From Euptelea pleiosperma (lineage: Eukaryota > Streptophyta > Magnoliopsida > Ranunculales > Eupteleaceae): a stretch of DNA of 64,000 bases. Positions 34,111-45,965 of the stretch are shown in pieces. The translations under genes and the position numbers were made by a program. Every line of letters starts with the position of its first letter. Position 1 is the first letter of the stretch. The stretch is taken from contig CM068543.1 of assembly GCA_035048495.1 (NCBI GenBank), positions 29,935,751-29,999,750 of the forward strand. Direction: 5' to 3'. Under the pieces are notes generated by a model that had not been told where the DNA came from, did no database searches, and worked only from the letters and a program-made list of their open reading frames with translations.

Positions 34111-35244
34111 TAGGGCTGCAACTCGGGCGGGTTGTAGGTCAACCCTCGCCCAACCCAACCTTTAAAGGTTGTCAACCCTAACCCAACCCAACCCAAGGTC
34201 AGGCCTAGATTTTCCAACCCTAACCCAACCCATCGGGTTGGGTCGAGTTAGTCGGGTTGGTCAATTTCTTAATTTTTTTATTGTTTGGAAATATTGTTGA
34301 ATTTTTTCATATTAAAATAATTTATCGGTCAATACAATAGCCGTTGTGCTAACCATTAAATAATAGCATAACTTCATTTCCAAAACTAGTGAAAGAAAAC
34401 ATGATATTTTCATAATAACGGAAAAGTTCATTAACTCAAATGCATGACAAAAGTCACTAAAGAAATAATAAAAAACAATCGTTAAAGAAAAACAAGATAT
34501 ATTCACTATCAACCGATCACATAAAATGCCAAAATGTAGTTTCAATGACATTTGATAATATCACGCAAAGGTTGTAGTTACTAAGGACAAACATCCATGA
34601 GTTGCTGCATTTGCCAAAATGTAGTGTGGACATTTATCGATAATACTAATGGGTCAGGATCGGGGGACAACAATTTCATACAACATTTTTTACAACAAAA
34701 ATTGCGTCGGCCAATTTATAAATTAGAAGTATTGGAATGAGATGCTTTTTGGCAAGGATGGTCTCTATAGTGAGGAGATCATCCTCACAAAAATTCAAAT
34801 CAATCTAATATTCATAGACTGGTTTACAAGTTGAAGAATTATGGACCGTTTATTTTTATCATTAACTTGAAAACCACATTTGACGGGGTTAGAAATTTCA
34901 GAATAAGCTGATTTTTTGTAGGGGTGATCTATATGATGAGGAGATCATCCTCACCAAAAATCAGCTATTGATTCATCTTCCATGTGGGTACGTCAAAATT
35001 GTTGTAAAAAATGTTGTATGAAATTGTTGTCCCCCAATCTTGACCCAAAACTATATATATAGTGTAGTTTGTAAGTCGGGCTCCGGTTGGGCCAAGCCTC
35101 TACCCTAACCCAACCCAATTTGATCGGGTTACCAAAAATCCAGCCCAAGCCCAACCCAAGTTCTAAAGGGGCTAACCCAACCCAACCCTAATGTCGGGTT
35201 CAACCCGTCGGGCTCAGGTTGAGCCCTCCCAAGTTGCAGCCCTA
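34111..35244. mobile_element. hAT-like non-autonomous element 2
   Basis: The termini are TAGGGCTGCAAC and GTTGCAGCCCTA. The flanks TAACCCAC (34103-34110) and TACCCCAC (35245-35252) match at 7 of 8. The interior is the inverted counterpart of hAT-like element 1. It carries a nested MITE of family M (34651-35046). Confidence 0.78.
34651..35046. mobile_element. MITE family M copy
   Basis: The termini GGGTCAGGATCGGGGGACAA and TTGTCCCCCAATCTTGACCC are inverted and the interior is palindromic. The flanks do not give a clear duplication. The complete homologue at 63613-63975 has a 9-bp duplication. Confidence 0.7.
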
Positions 35245-36073
35245 TACCCCACACAATTTGAAAAAGTTAACTTATCTTTGTTGACTCTTGTTGACTTAAC
35301 TTGATGGGCGAATTTTCTTTTTTGAAATGATGAAATTAAAGTATCCCTTTCTTCAACCTTAAATCACAAGAACATGTGGATTTTCGCCAAATCCTAACGT
35401 CAAATCAAATAACTATGGTTGTCGGATAGTTATGAGACTCTGTTAGGTTGGTTGTCCATCATCAACAACTAAATCTACCAGAGTCTTGTGGCTGGCCAAC
35501 CACCACTCCAACGTGGAATTTAAAAACTCAATGAAAGAGAAATATTTTAAAAACTCATTTGGATTATTTTACCCCTTTTGAAACCTCTTATTTCTTTTAA
35601 ATCTCATTTATTTGTATTTGTAATTTCCTACAAATCTCCTTAAAATGTGATAGTTTATTATATACATCATCACCCAACTCGTATTTTTTACTTTAATTAC
35701 AAATTATGTTCCTAAAATCAATATAAAATATAAGAATTTGGAAATAAAATTGCTCGTTGGGATGGTGGTTGATCGATCACAAGACTTTGGTAGGTTGGTC
35801 ATTGTTGATGGACGTTCAACCTATCGAAGTCTTGTGGCTGGCCGACCTCCACAGTCATTTGATTTGGGTTTGGGCTTTGGCCCAAATCCACATCTTCTTG
35901 TGATCTAAGGATGAAGAAAGAGGTATTTTCGCCCTTTGAAAAAATTATTAGTAAATTTAAGCTAACTATGGTCATAGACGGTGGACCGAGTCATGGGGTA
36001 AGTTAGCTTTTTCAAAATATAGGGTTGTATGTCAAATTTCAAAGATAACATTGGGGTATGTCAAAAATTTTCA
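35245..36073. mobile_element. Mutator-like element copy C, right piece
   Basis: It continues from 34110 ('ccccacacaatttgaaaaag') and ends with 'ggggtatgtcaaaaatttt', the inverted terminus of the family. It is non-coding. Confidence 0.6.
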
Positions 36074-36789
36074 ATTTTTTAGTGGTGTTGCTTACCATCC
36101 TTAGGTCACTGTCGTCCCTTGGTCCTTATTGCGTGATAGTCCTGGGGGTTAACACCACAAATCTAAAGACCATACAATGGTCTAGACCATGTCCCATCAT
36201 TTTTTTCATAACTGATTTAAGTATCCCAAAAATGCTAGTTGAATCAACGACGAAAAATATCAGAGAAAAATATTGCTAGAACCCAATGCCCATAAATCAC
36301 CATTCAGACTAATATTTGGTTTGTAAGTCCATCAAGGAATGGCTGAACCTTCATGGACTTGATGGGCTCAAAAGTGTGTCCAATGTGCATTTTTGGGGTG
36401 GATATCAAACTTTGATCTCCATTGTTGGGAAGAAAAAAATTCTCCTCAATTTCTATCATTTTAGGCCTTTCTTTCATTCTTTTTGAATCTTCAACCTATA
36501 CAAAAAGTGCTCGGGAGCCATCGTCATTTTGTATTTGATGTGCCTATACCATCTTAATCCAATTTTATTTTATTTATTTTTATCGAGAATATTATTAGAT
36601 GTACTAATTACTAAAAGTAATAAATTTTCTATTTTTCTAAGTTGAATGTGTGCTCATTTCTAGTTCTGTCTTTCTTAAATCATCCATCTCAATATGATCT
36701 CTACTTCTCTCATTTGATGCATGCAATTTTTGGCTAAAAAACAATGACACTCTTGATATTTTCAAAAATGTCAAAAATTATATTAGTAA
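36074..36789. other. No gene seen; P1 half-repeat
   Basis: A single P1 arm lies near 36285-36400 ('ctaatatttggtttgtaagt', 'aatggctgaacc'). The 73-residue frame at 36058-36279 has no recognisable domain. The rest is AT-rich. Confidence 0.45.
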
Positions 36790-37240
36790 TGAAATTAAAG
36801 ATGGAGTGCTAAATGTAAAACTAAAATTAAGTACAAAGGAATACTTTAGAAAACTAAGGGTTTTAAGATAAGTAGAACAAAAAATAGAATACATGCAACG
36901 CACTAATAACGCGAACAATAATTAAGACAAGGCATCAGTAAAGATTGGTGGGTACGTAAAATATATTTTAACCAACTACTTTTATATATTTAAGTTTGAT
37001 TATCCACGAAGATGGAAAATTTTGTGAGGATGTAACCAACATTATTAGTATTGGGTTGGCTAAAGTGTAAACAAACTTCTAAAATATTTTGTGATCGACG
37101 CATACCTATCAAACTGCAGCAAAAATTTTACAAAAAATAATGAAACTAATTCTGCTTTATGGAGCTGAATATTTGAGTAATAAAAAAATATGATTATAGA
37201 ATGAGTTTAGCATAGATAATGGTGTTGAAATATATGAGTA
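36790..37240 (+). pseudogene. RTE-type LINE reverse-transcriptase relic
   Basis: Translated with allowance for stops and shifts, 37055-37175 reads like WLK...SKIFCDRRIPIKLQQ followed by KFYKK. RTE LINEs have 'VLCDRR.P.KLKGKFYKT' there, then 'A.LYG.E.W' (here FMELNI). Upstream, about 36840-37030 resembles the preceding 'LE.KGF.ISRTKTEYM' and 'HEDG...DVT' segments. Only the C-terminal part of the polymerase is left, heavily mutated. Confidence 0.6.
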
Positions 37241-37931
37241 AAATTCCCTAAAGTTCCTTATCAAACAAAAAAAGAATGGAAAATACCTCGTCCAATCATC
37301 ATTTGACAGAAACACCCTTCTCATTTCATGTTTAATTTATGAAACAAAGTTTTTCTATAAGAGTATTTTCGTCAAACACTACTAAATGTTGATTGGCAGA
37401 AGTTAAAAAACTTAGTATCTCTATGTTGATCAACAAAAAGTTCTATAGAAAAAAGGATTTGTACATCAAGAAGTGGTGATACAAAAAAAGTTTTATGACA
37501 TTTTATATGCAAAAATCATTTCTAGAAAAAGTATTCAGGGCAACCATTTATAGCCTTAGGCTGTGTTTGATTCATGAAAATTTTAGATTCTTGGGTTTTT
37601 TTTTTCGAAGTCATGAATTTTCTTGGAAAAGTCATAACCGATAAAACAATTTCTGCATTTGGCAATGACAATTAAAAACTAAAAAAAAAAAAAAAATTAG
37701 AAAAAATGATTAGAGCTCGGTGATGCGGCTATTGAAGAGTGAGGGAAACTCGAGCAAATTATGCCATATATATTTGATGAGAGAGGGAACAATTTCTCAC
37801 ATGCGAATGTGCCAATAAGATACTTTGATGTGTCATGTGCCCACGCATTCTTCCGTGGCGTTGAAAGAAATGGATGAAACACAAGGATATTACTTGTTAG
37901 AAAGAGAATTTGAGGAAGGAGTTGTCATGGA
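37241..37931. other. No gene seen
   Basis: AT-rich, with a T-run near 37597 and an A-run near 37680-37697. The 61-residue minus-strand frame at 37697-37882 has no recognisable domain. Confidence 0.45.
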
Positions 37932-38285
37932 TAATGTTATTAAACCTGGCTTGGCCCGACTTGTCGAATCAGTGACCCGATGACCCGGTCACAAAAAGGG
38001 GTTTGGTTGACCTTGACCTAGTAATTTTTGAAAAAATCGTTCACATTCCTGTAACCCGCTTGACCCGGCTAGTTGAACAGATGACCCAGCTAACCCAGAC
38101 ATGGGTTTAATCGGTGACCCAAGGGGGTCCACTGAGGGGCGGGCAAAACATTCATGGGTCAATGGGCCCCAAAGAATTGCCATGTGGCAAGTTGACCCAG
38201 TCGACTCGAAGGTTGAACCGGTGACCAAGTAAAATGGTCCCTTGACTGGATTGATGACCGGTCCGGGTATAAAAACATTAGTGAT
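37932..38285. mobile_element. MITE with AATGTTATTAAACC-type ends
   Basis: The termini 'taatgttattaaacctgg' and 'ccgggtataaaaacatta' are imperfect inverted repeats. The interior repeats 'tgacccgg' and 'ggtgacc' motifs in both orientations and holds a P1 half-repeat (about 38125-38195). No transposase. Confidence 0.5.
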
Positions 38286-39627
38286 GATCACATGGGCGGG
38301 GTTCTATCAATGCGTCCAAGGTGCCTATTGTTGGCAACTTTTGATTAGTTGCCAACTCACCTCAGGCTGCGCAGTAGCTTTGCAAAAAATTCTAAAATAG
38401 AATAGTTTTAACAATTTAAAATTATATCATATTATTTTAATATGAATGAATAATTTTATTTTTCAAAAGTCTTGTTGAGGTTTTTTTTCCTTAGAACAAA
38501 CCAAACAAGCATTTGCAGAAAAACTTGATCTCCATAATTATATTTTCCGCGAACCGAACACTTCTTGTATAGTCTAAAAAAAATTATTAGGGCAATCATA
38601 TAGAGCTGAAAAATCATATCTTCAAACAAAACCATATCTTTAAAGTTGGACTCCTGAACAGTGGGCACCCACCCATACTGTGTAGAATTTATGCCACATC
38701 TATTACTCGCCCATTGGAGCCTAGAAGACCGTAGACAGGCGATGTACGTCCTACCCTACTCGTAACAAAACCATTGCTCAGTCTTTCAGAAATTTCTGGG
38801 CAAAGGTATGGCTCGTTCCTTGAAAGACGGTTTTCCGTACCGTTGCCATTTTTTGAAACGTGTTGTCTGGACTCTGGTATACTCACAAAACCAAAATTTC
38901 ATCTGAAGAACTCAAGCCAGATGACCAAAACAACCCCGCACAAATCCGGATTTGAAGGTAAAAAAAAAAACTAAAAAGTAGTAATGTAGGGTCATTTTTG
39001 GCGCTAATGGCGTTAGTGGAGACAAAAGGAGGCAAGTCCTGCCTGCAGAGCCCACGAATAAAGCGTAGGATCTCTGTGCCTCGAACTTCGCATTTTAGCT
39101 TTTACTTTTTCTGCATCGTGCTGCGACTTGCGACTTGCGACTTGCGAATTGCGAGAACGATAAGAAGCACATGATACGGTGTTCGTTTAACCCTCCAACA
39201 AACTATATATACCCACCATCTAGGCCGTCTATTGATTAGAGAAGGAAAATTTTCAACACCTTGGAATGATCCTAACGATTCGATTAAGTTCAGATTGGCG
39301 CGCATTATTATGAGGTCACTTCATCATCCTGTTAATTTGTTTATTTGGGGTCAAAAGACTGAAATCAAAGTCTTTTAAAACAATTTTTTATCCGTTTGTT
39401 GCATAAACTTTAGAGATTCCTGAGCGTTTCCCCAGGTGCATCAAGGATTAATAGAAACAAAGTTTGACTTGTGAGCTTTGTTCCCAAACGAGAGAAGAGA
39501 GAGAGAGAGTGGGTTGGGGTAAAAGCGTGGAGAGCAAATTTGAAAATTCTATGGGGGACCGGAGCACCTCCAAAGCATCCGGTAGGGTATGAGGTCGGGT
39601 GTAGTTTGATCTAGAATTATAGATTGG
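38286..39627. other. No gene seen
   Basis: The frames at 38456-39305 are short, show no domain and overlap on both strands. A small tandem repeat of GCGACTTG-like units lies at about 39119-39150. A GA-rich stretch is near 39489-39509. Confidence 0.45.
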
Positions 39628-39945
39628 GATTTAAGGTTGTGTTTGCCGAAAATTCTGATTCTTTTTTAGGCTCAGGCTCCAGTTACCGCCCTAAAATGAC
39701 AGGCTCCGGTTACAGGACACAATATGAGCCACGTGGAACACTATTAGAGGACTCTGACCGTATGGATGTTTGGCCAATCCCTAAGTGGACCTACAAACCA
39801 AAAATCAGCCTAATTAGTGATTTATAGGTGTTGGATTGGACTTATTTTCATGGGTTGATCTCAACTGTGGGAATTTGAACAGTATTTGAGGTACAAAGAT
39901 CCAATGTCGAGATTTAAGGTTGTGTTTGTGGAAAATTCTAGTTCT
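39628..39945. repeat. P1 repeat bounded by a 33-bp direct duplication
   Basis: 'gatttaaggttgtgtttg' followed by 'gaaaattct' occurs at about 39628-39660 and again at about 39911-39945. Between them is a P1 copy starting 'caatatgagccacgtgg' (about 39719) whose right arm is missing. Confidence 0.5.
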
Positions 39946-39963
39946 TTACTGCTTTTTTTTTTA

Positions 39964-40268
39964 GGGTTGGGTTCGGGGGACACCCATTTTTTACCTCATT
40001 TTTACACCCATTTTCGCATACCCACATAGAAGATGAATCAATAGCTAATTTTTGGTGAGGATGATGATCTCTATGATGAGGAATTATGGACTGTCGTTTT
40101 TTACCGTGTAACTTGAAAACCACATTTGATGGGGTTAGAAATTTCAGAATGGGCTGATTTTTTGTTGGGGTGATCTATATGGTGAGGAGGTCATCCCCAC
40201 CAAAAATCAGCCATTGATTTATCTTCTATGTGGGTACCCCAAAATAGGGGTCCCCCCCAGCCCGACCC
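39964..40268. mobile_element. MITE family M copy
   Basis: The ends GGGTTGGGTTCGGGGGACA and the inverted 'tcccccccagcccgaccc', with the family interior ('agatgaatcaatagctaat', 'ttttgttggggtgatct'). A T-run borders both ends, so the duplication cannot be read. Confidence 0.6.
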
Positions 40269-40389
40269 TTTTTTATCGGGTTTTTTCCAAGTTGCGTCTT
40301 TGGGAGCAAGAGAAAACAAGAATGGAAAAAGTAATGGACCAATTGATTTCGTTTGGCATAATGGTTTCGCTATAATAAGTTGCCTTTTT

Positions 40390-40520
40390 CTTTTCGATTT
40401 CGGACTACTATAAGTTGTGACATCCTGAAATTTCATTCGTGTGTATCATGAAGAAATCATAAGGTCTTAATGGAAATTATTTTGAGCCATCTATAATAGA
40501 TTAGTGATGATGAATAGAAC
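40390..40520. repeat. LTR-like repeat R, first piece
   Basis: It starts near 'tataagttgtgacatcctg' and is interrupted at AGAAC by the Copia element. It continues at 52985. A second copy follows in tandem at 53451-53945. The terminus TGTGACATCCTGAAATTTC resembles starts of Gypsy LTRs. Confidence 0.5.
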
Positions 40521-40831
40521 TGAAGGATTAAAGAATCCTTGGATGATAAACACTTACAACAACGATGATAAGAGAAGAAGATGTGTAAAAAATTACATAG
40601 GTAATAGGTAGTCTCTCCTTGCCGTTGGAGGCTAGCCCTTGTGCTCAATATATATTAAAGAAAGCGTTTGTATACAAAAGGGAGTCTAACAAGACTCACA
40701 AATAAAGGGGAGTCTAACAAGACTCACTCAACGATAGGGGGAAACTGCAAAAGAATAACAACTGTTGCTATTCTTTTGGGAAGTGGGTACCCACGTCAAC
40801 TAAGGACAACGTGGATGTAGATCTTTTAATA
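40521..40831 (-). repeat. 3' LTR of the outer Copia element
   Basis: Aligns with 52674-52979, with small differences such as the spacing in 'ggacaacgtggatgtagatc'. Confidence 0.85.
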
Positions 40832-40868
40832 TCCCCCCTCAAGTTGATCATCGACAAATCATGAAGAT

Positions 40869-41591
40869 TCAACATGGAAGCAAGAAAAAATGTAGGGAAT
40901 TTCGAGGAAGACTCTTGGTGAAAATGTTTACCACTTGGAGATCAAATGGGACAAACTGAATACGTAACTGATGAGATGCAACCTTTTCCCGAATGAAATT
41001 GTAGTCAAATTTGATGTGCTTGGAGCGAGCATGGAAGACCAGATTAGAGCTCAAGTATATCGCACTTTGGTTATCACAGAAGAGCACAAGGGACTGTTGC
41101 AAATAAATGCGAAGAGCTCGAAGATTGAAGGTAACCCATGTGATCTCAACAGCAACATTGGCAAGTGCAAGGTACTCAGCCTCAACACTAGAACGAGATA
41201 CAGTGGTTTGTTTCTTGGCACTACAAGAAATAAGATTGGAACCCAAGAATATAGCAAATCCAGAAGTGGAGCGACGAGTGTCCAGACACCCAGCCCAGTT
41301 AGCGTTTGAGTATCCAATGAGGGTAGTAGGGGAGTGCATGTATTGACACACCGAGTTGACACTAAAGGACAAATCAGGCCGAGTCAGGGTGAGATACTGT
41401 AAGGATCCCATAATGCTACAATAGTGAGTGACGTCAGAAAACGGAGTTCCTTTTTGTGTGAGTTTATGACTTGTGACCATAGGAGTGGAGAGAGGTTTGG
41501 CCTCATCCATCTGAACACGTTGAAGAATCTCGGTGGCATATTTGGATTGAAAGAGAAATAATCTGGATGCATATATTTGATATAACTTCAA
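40869..41591 (-). pseudogene. RNase H region of the outer Copia element
   Basis: A 240-residue frame containing KPLSTPMV, MGSLQYLTLTRPDLSFSVN, YSNANWAGCLDTRRSTSGFA, SRSSVEAEYLALA, LFCDNQSAIYLSSN, FHARSKHIKFDYNFIRE and DIFTKSLP-like NIFTKSLP motifs, in order. A segment of about 50 residues between QYMHSPT and TLIGYSNA is missing compared with Copia RNase H regions. The catalytic DNQSA motif remains. The reading frame opens at both ends into the rest of pol. Confidence 0.85.
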
Positions 41592-42174
41592 TCCTAAGAA
41601 AATAATGCAAGGGTCCCAAATCCTTCATGGCAAACTCACTACTGATATGAAGAACAAAGTCCTGAAGGAGAGAGAAATTGCTACCCGTGAGTATGATATC
41701 ATCTACGTTTTTTAGTAGTAAAATCATGATGCCACTAGCACAGTGGATGGTGAACATGGAGGGATTGGTATGGCTATATATGAACCCAAAATCAAGCAAG
41801 AAGATATTGAACCGATCAAACCAGGCCCGTGGAGCTTGCTTGAGACCACACAAAACCTTACGATGTCTGCACACATGATGAGGATACGAAGTCTGTCCAC
41901 CTGGAATGGATGTGCCATTGCTGATAACAGTAGAAGAAGTAATGGATGCTCTTGTGGGAGGATAATCAATAGCTGGGGAAGTGCTTATATCCTCGGTTGG
42001 ACTGATGGTGGTCACTTCAATGTGCTCAGATGGGGACAGTCTGGATGACACATGTACTGGCAAGGGGCCGTCCAAGTGATGAGTGCTAGGATTGACTATG
42101 AGCTGAGTTAATGCTACATTACTTTGTTGAAAAGTAGGCACAAGATATGAGCTATCTAGAGTATCACTGATCAA
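41503..42174 (-). pseudogene. Reverse transcriptase of the outer Copia element, internally deleted
   Basis: The frame starts with the Ser/Pro/Thr-rich spacer between integrase and polymerase (SPSEHIEVTTISPTEDIS). At PHHVCRHRK it jumps straight to VLCGLKQAPRAWFDRF. The N-terminal half of the polymerase ([32 protein letters not shown]) is therefore missing. The active-site box reads NVDDIILTG where YVDD is expected. RT activity is not possible. Confidence 0.85.
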
Positions 42175-42433
42175 CTAAGGAAAGGGCCTTCCTGTTGGAT
42201 TGGTATGGTCGTCCTCATTCAAGGTACAATCAAAATCTATAAAAGTACCCAGCTCTGTGGATGTGCATGAAGTGGCAGCATGATATGCGTAGAGATGTGG
42301 GAAAATCGACTCATTAAAGATGATATGCCTAGAGATGTAGACACGGTTGGTTGGTAGATCAAGGCAACAATAGCCTTTGTGTAATGTGTTGTAACCAATG
42401 AAAAAACAACGAGAACTCTTTGGATCCACGTCC
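42175..42433 (-). pseudogene. Integrase C-terminal fragment of the outer Copia element
   Basis: Reads DPKSSRCFFIGYNTLHKGYC then CLDLPTNRVYISRHIIFNES, the GKGY-like and 'VYISRHV.F.E..FP' motifs that end Copia integrases. Its N-terminal continuation lies at 50876-50491, beyond the sirevirus. About 100 residues between them are lost. Confidence 0.8.
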
Positions 42434-42458
42434 TCTGCCGATGCATCCACGTCCTCTG
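42426..42458. repeat. 12-bp direct repeat at the truncated sirevirus border
   Basis: CCACGTCCTCTG occurs at 42426-42437 and 42447-42458, across the junction between integrase remnant and truncated LTR. This fits a deletion repaired at short homology. Confidence 0.6.
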
Positions 42459-43676
42459 AATCAACGCCACGAATCCACGCGCGTCCTTTCAGCCAAGAAG
42501 CTTTATCCGCTTATTCAGTTTGGTACACCCCAAACCTACCTTCGACTGGCTCCTTCGATCTTAATTCTCAACACTTCCGCCTTTGTAGAAGGTGAAGGAT
42601 TCAGTGTACATCCTGAACCCCAAGTTGCTCAAAAGGTGTTTGAGTCATACTAGTACTCTCAGGCTTAATAGATTGAATATAGAAGTGGAAAACCTAGGTC
42701 GAGTAAAGATCAAGCTCTTGGCTTTGATCGAGAAGAGAACAAGCTCACAAGATGTGAATGAAAATAAGCTTCTTGCTTTTCGAATTTGACACTCTAATAA
42801 ATATAACCTTTACTTCTCTCTCATGAAGATTGAGTCACTCTGTGTCTCTGTGTGTATTTAGAGAAGACATAGAAGGGTTCTATTAATAGAATTCCAAGAC
42901 CCTGAGTCGTGTGGAACGTGGGATAATGGAACCATGAATTTCATATATGAGAAAATCGATTCTGTTCAAGGTCCAATCGATTGTACTCTTGATCTAATCG
43001 ATTCGGCCATGTTTAATCGATTGGGGATAAGTGTCTAATCGATTAGGCTCAATAAGTTTTCTATTCCGAAGGCACCAATCGATTGCACAGTGTTCTCCAA
43101 TCAATTTGGCATTTATAACTTTCTATTTTGAAGGCTCCAATCGATTACCCAGAGTATCCAATCGATTGTACACATAAAGATTTCTGTTCCGAAGGCTCCA
43201 ATCGATTACACAGTGTCTCCAATCGATTGTACTCAATTATGTTTCTGCATTGTAGTCTCCAATCGATTACACAATGTCTCCAATCAATTGGGCTATGTCC
43301 AATCGATTGGAGATACATGTCCAATCGATTGGACTTTCTCACTAGTTAATATAATTGACTTTGACTTGGGTCTGTCCAATGACTCAGTCTGACCATTATA
43401 TTTTATTCATTTTAATCAACTCCTATGGCCACTAAGTCACATACCTTCTTAATCGAGCGTACACGATTGTTAATTGACAAATCGGTAGTTACTCAGATGA
43501 CTCCTGTCGTCAACCGTCTAATTCTTACTGTCTTTGTCTTTTAGTTTTCACGTAGTTGGTGAAGTATGCGTACCACGACATCTTCATACTACACTTCTGC
43601 TCGTAGGAATTGTTACAAGAATATTTTTATGTCAAACGGAATCTTTGCTAAATTCAATATAAAAATATTCCTTACA
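42434..43676 (-). repeat. Truncated 3' LTR of the sirevirus
   Basis: It matches 49313-50490 of the 5' LTR and lacks its outer ~400 bp. It ends 'attccttaca'. The frames inside (42398-43349) are shared with the other LTR and not genes. Confidence 0.82.
42955..43345. repeat. CAATCGATTG array in the 3' LTR
   Basis: Repeats of about 30-60 bp contain 'ccaatcgatt', separated by 'ttctgttccgaaggc'-like spacers. The same array occurs at 49845-50160 and 24720-25020. Confidence 0.82.
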
Positions 43677-45153
43677 ATCTCCCCCTTTGTCAATTCTGTG
43701 ACAAAAAAATATTTAATCATAAAGAAGGTAAAAAATTAGAAAATACAATCCCACCCTCTTATATGATTCACTCACTATCTCACACTCTCTTGGAGACAAT
43801 CGAACAGATGGCTTTTGATCTGTTCCCTGCACATTCTACCAACAATACATACCATGTAATATTATTGGCAATCAATAGATCATATAAAATGCAGTGAGTT
43901 TAATTATGCACATCATAAGTAGAAAAATTGAAAAAATAATAAAATATTTTTCTCCCCATAAATTTCTCTCTCCTATCTCATGCATCAACTTATTTTTACC
44001 GTTATGATTTTCTCTTCCCATTTTTGTCACAAATTGACAAAGGTACAGACATATAAACAAATAATAAGCATGCAGTGATAAATATCATGAGAAACAAGTG
44101 CAATATATACATCCATGACCAATCAATTAACATTTAAGCAATAAATTATAGTAGATCTTAAAGTAAATACTGAGCTTTGGAGACTCATGACTAGAATATG
44201 AATTGGTTGGGATAAAATTTTTAAGAAGCAAGCAAAATAAAATTTTATTGAAACATGTTTGATTAATACTGACAAAGATTACCATGAAATACAGAACTTG
44301 TGAAAGTTAAAATTTCAACTAGATCAAGATATGTATATAGAAATTCTTATTCATCAGTTTAAAAAAAAATACTTAGTCAAAGAAAGTTATAAAATTATTG
44401 CTCTTGAGAACCAGTATAAGGTACAATGCTGAAATCAGAATCGATACAAGATAGGATAATTAATTTCAGTAATATTCTAGATATCAAATTCTAGAAATTC
44501 TAGAGGTATCCTGTATCTAGATATGAAATCCTCATTAGAGTTATTAAGGGTTCTTACTCACGCTCATGTATATGGGTATTTGCTGATGGATAAGAATTTT
44601 TCTAGCAAATTGACTGTCTTTTATATCTTTTTTATTTATTTTGAATATAGGTAGCTTTCACTCTCCATGTAGGTTGCCTTTTTCTACAGCAATGAGAATT
44701 AGATTTCAAATTTTAAGCAGGGCCATACAGATGGCATACACTCTAACTTGAATGGAGGTAGCTGTTTCCTTATAATAACTCTCATTGGGAAGCCAACAGT
44801 CGACTATAGTGCAGTTTGAAATCAACTGAAGGCACGAACACTACTAATTTGAAGTCATATCTAGTAGAGGTTTATTCCTTATTCCTAGAATAAGATCTAG
44901 AAATAATACTGAAATCATATCTATTCATGAAGAAAAATCAGTCAGTGTGTAGTGTGTAAAACTATGACTGCAAGAGATAATTTTAACTACTGACACAGAC
45001 AAGGTATAAATGAATAATCATTACAAACATAGAAAATATATATATCACCATGATATGATTTTGATGATCTCCAAACAAGTTTGTAATTAGAGTATTCAAA
45101 ATTAGTTATAATCAAACAGATTATTTTGAAAGCAAAAGATACAAACTACAAAA
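43677..45153 (-). other. Sirevirus 3' non-coding region
   Basis: AT-rich sequence between the RNase H end and the 3' LTR. Some sireviruses carry an envelope-like frame here. None of over 65 residues is seen and no membrane protein can be recognised. Confidence 0.55.
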
Positions 45154-45965
45154 TCAATCAATCAAGCTAATACCGATAGATTTACGAAGAAATTCGAATC
45201 TAACGACATCAAGAGGTTTTGTAAAAATATCTGCTAATTGATTTTCTGTTGCGACGTGCTCCAAAGTGATAATTTTTTCTTCAACAAGATCTCTTATAAA
45301 ATGATAACGAATGTCAATATGTTTAGTTCTAGAGTGTTGAACAGGATTTTTTGATATATTTATCACACTTGTATTATCACAATATATAGTCATCAATCCT
45401 TGATTGATCCTATAATAAATCATCATCTGCTTCATCCATAGCAGTTGAGTACAACAGCTCCCAGCTGCAATATACTCAGCTTCAGCAGTAGATAAAGAAA
45501 TACAGTTCTGTTTCTTGCTTTGCCAACTAACTAGGCAGTTTCCAACATAAAAACATTTACCACTGGTGCATTTTCTATCATCAACATTTCAGCTCAATCA
45601 GCATCAGAATATCCTACAAGTTCTACAGTAGTATCAAACAAATACTACAGACCATATCCCACAGTTTCACTAACATACCTGATGATACGTTTGACTGCAA
45701 GAATATGAGATTCTTTGAGATTAGCTTGAAACCTAGCACATGCACCCACACTGAAGGAGATATCAGGACGACTAGCAGTGAGATAGAGTAAACTTCCTAT
45801 CATGCTTCTGTATAAGGTCTGGTCAACATCATTTCCTTCAGTGTCTTTGCTCAGCTTTGTAGTAGTATTCATAGGAGTACGATGATATTTAGCTGATTCC
45901 ATACCAAATTTCTTAACTAGGTCTTTGCTATATTTGGATTGAGAAATAAAAATTTCATCATCCAA
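45154..45965 (-). pseudogene. Sirevirus RNase H region, with stops
   Basis: 45965-45645 encodes DDEIFISQSKYSKDLVKKFG, SMIGSLLYLTASRPDISFSV and AVKRIIRYVSETVGYGL. 45435-45154 encodes IYCDNTSVINISKNP, HSRTKHIDIRYHFIRD and ENQLADIFTKPL, ending at IGISLID. Between them the GYSDAD motif is followed by TGA where Trp is expected. A TAG precedes DDEIFIS at 45965 where Gln is usual. Order and motifs are otherwise normal. Confidence 0.85.

Noticed and set aside
40971..42048. Plus-strand frames of 66-112 residues
   Set aside because: Antisense shadows of the outer Copia pol remnants.
42955..43345. Regularly spaced repeats resembling a CRISPR array
   Set aside because: The units are degenerate, the spacers are also repeated, and the array is an LTR feature occurring in three LTRs of a plant genome.
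43677..45153. Envelope-like gene expected in some sireviruses
   Set aside because: No frame over 65 residues and no membrane-protein signature between RNase H and the 3' LTR.
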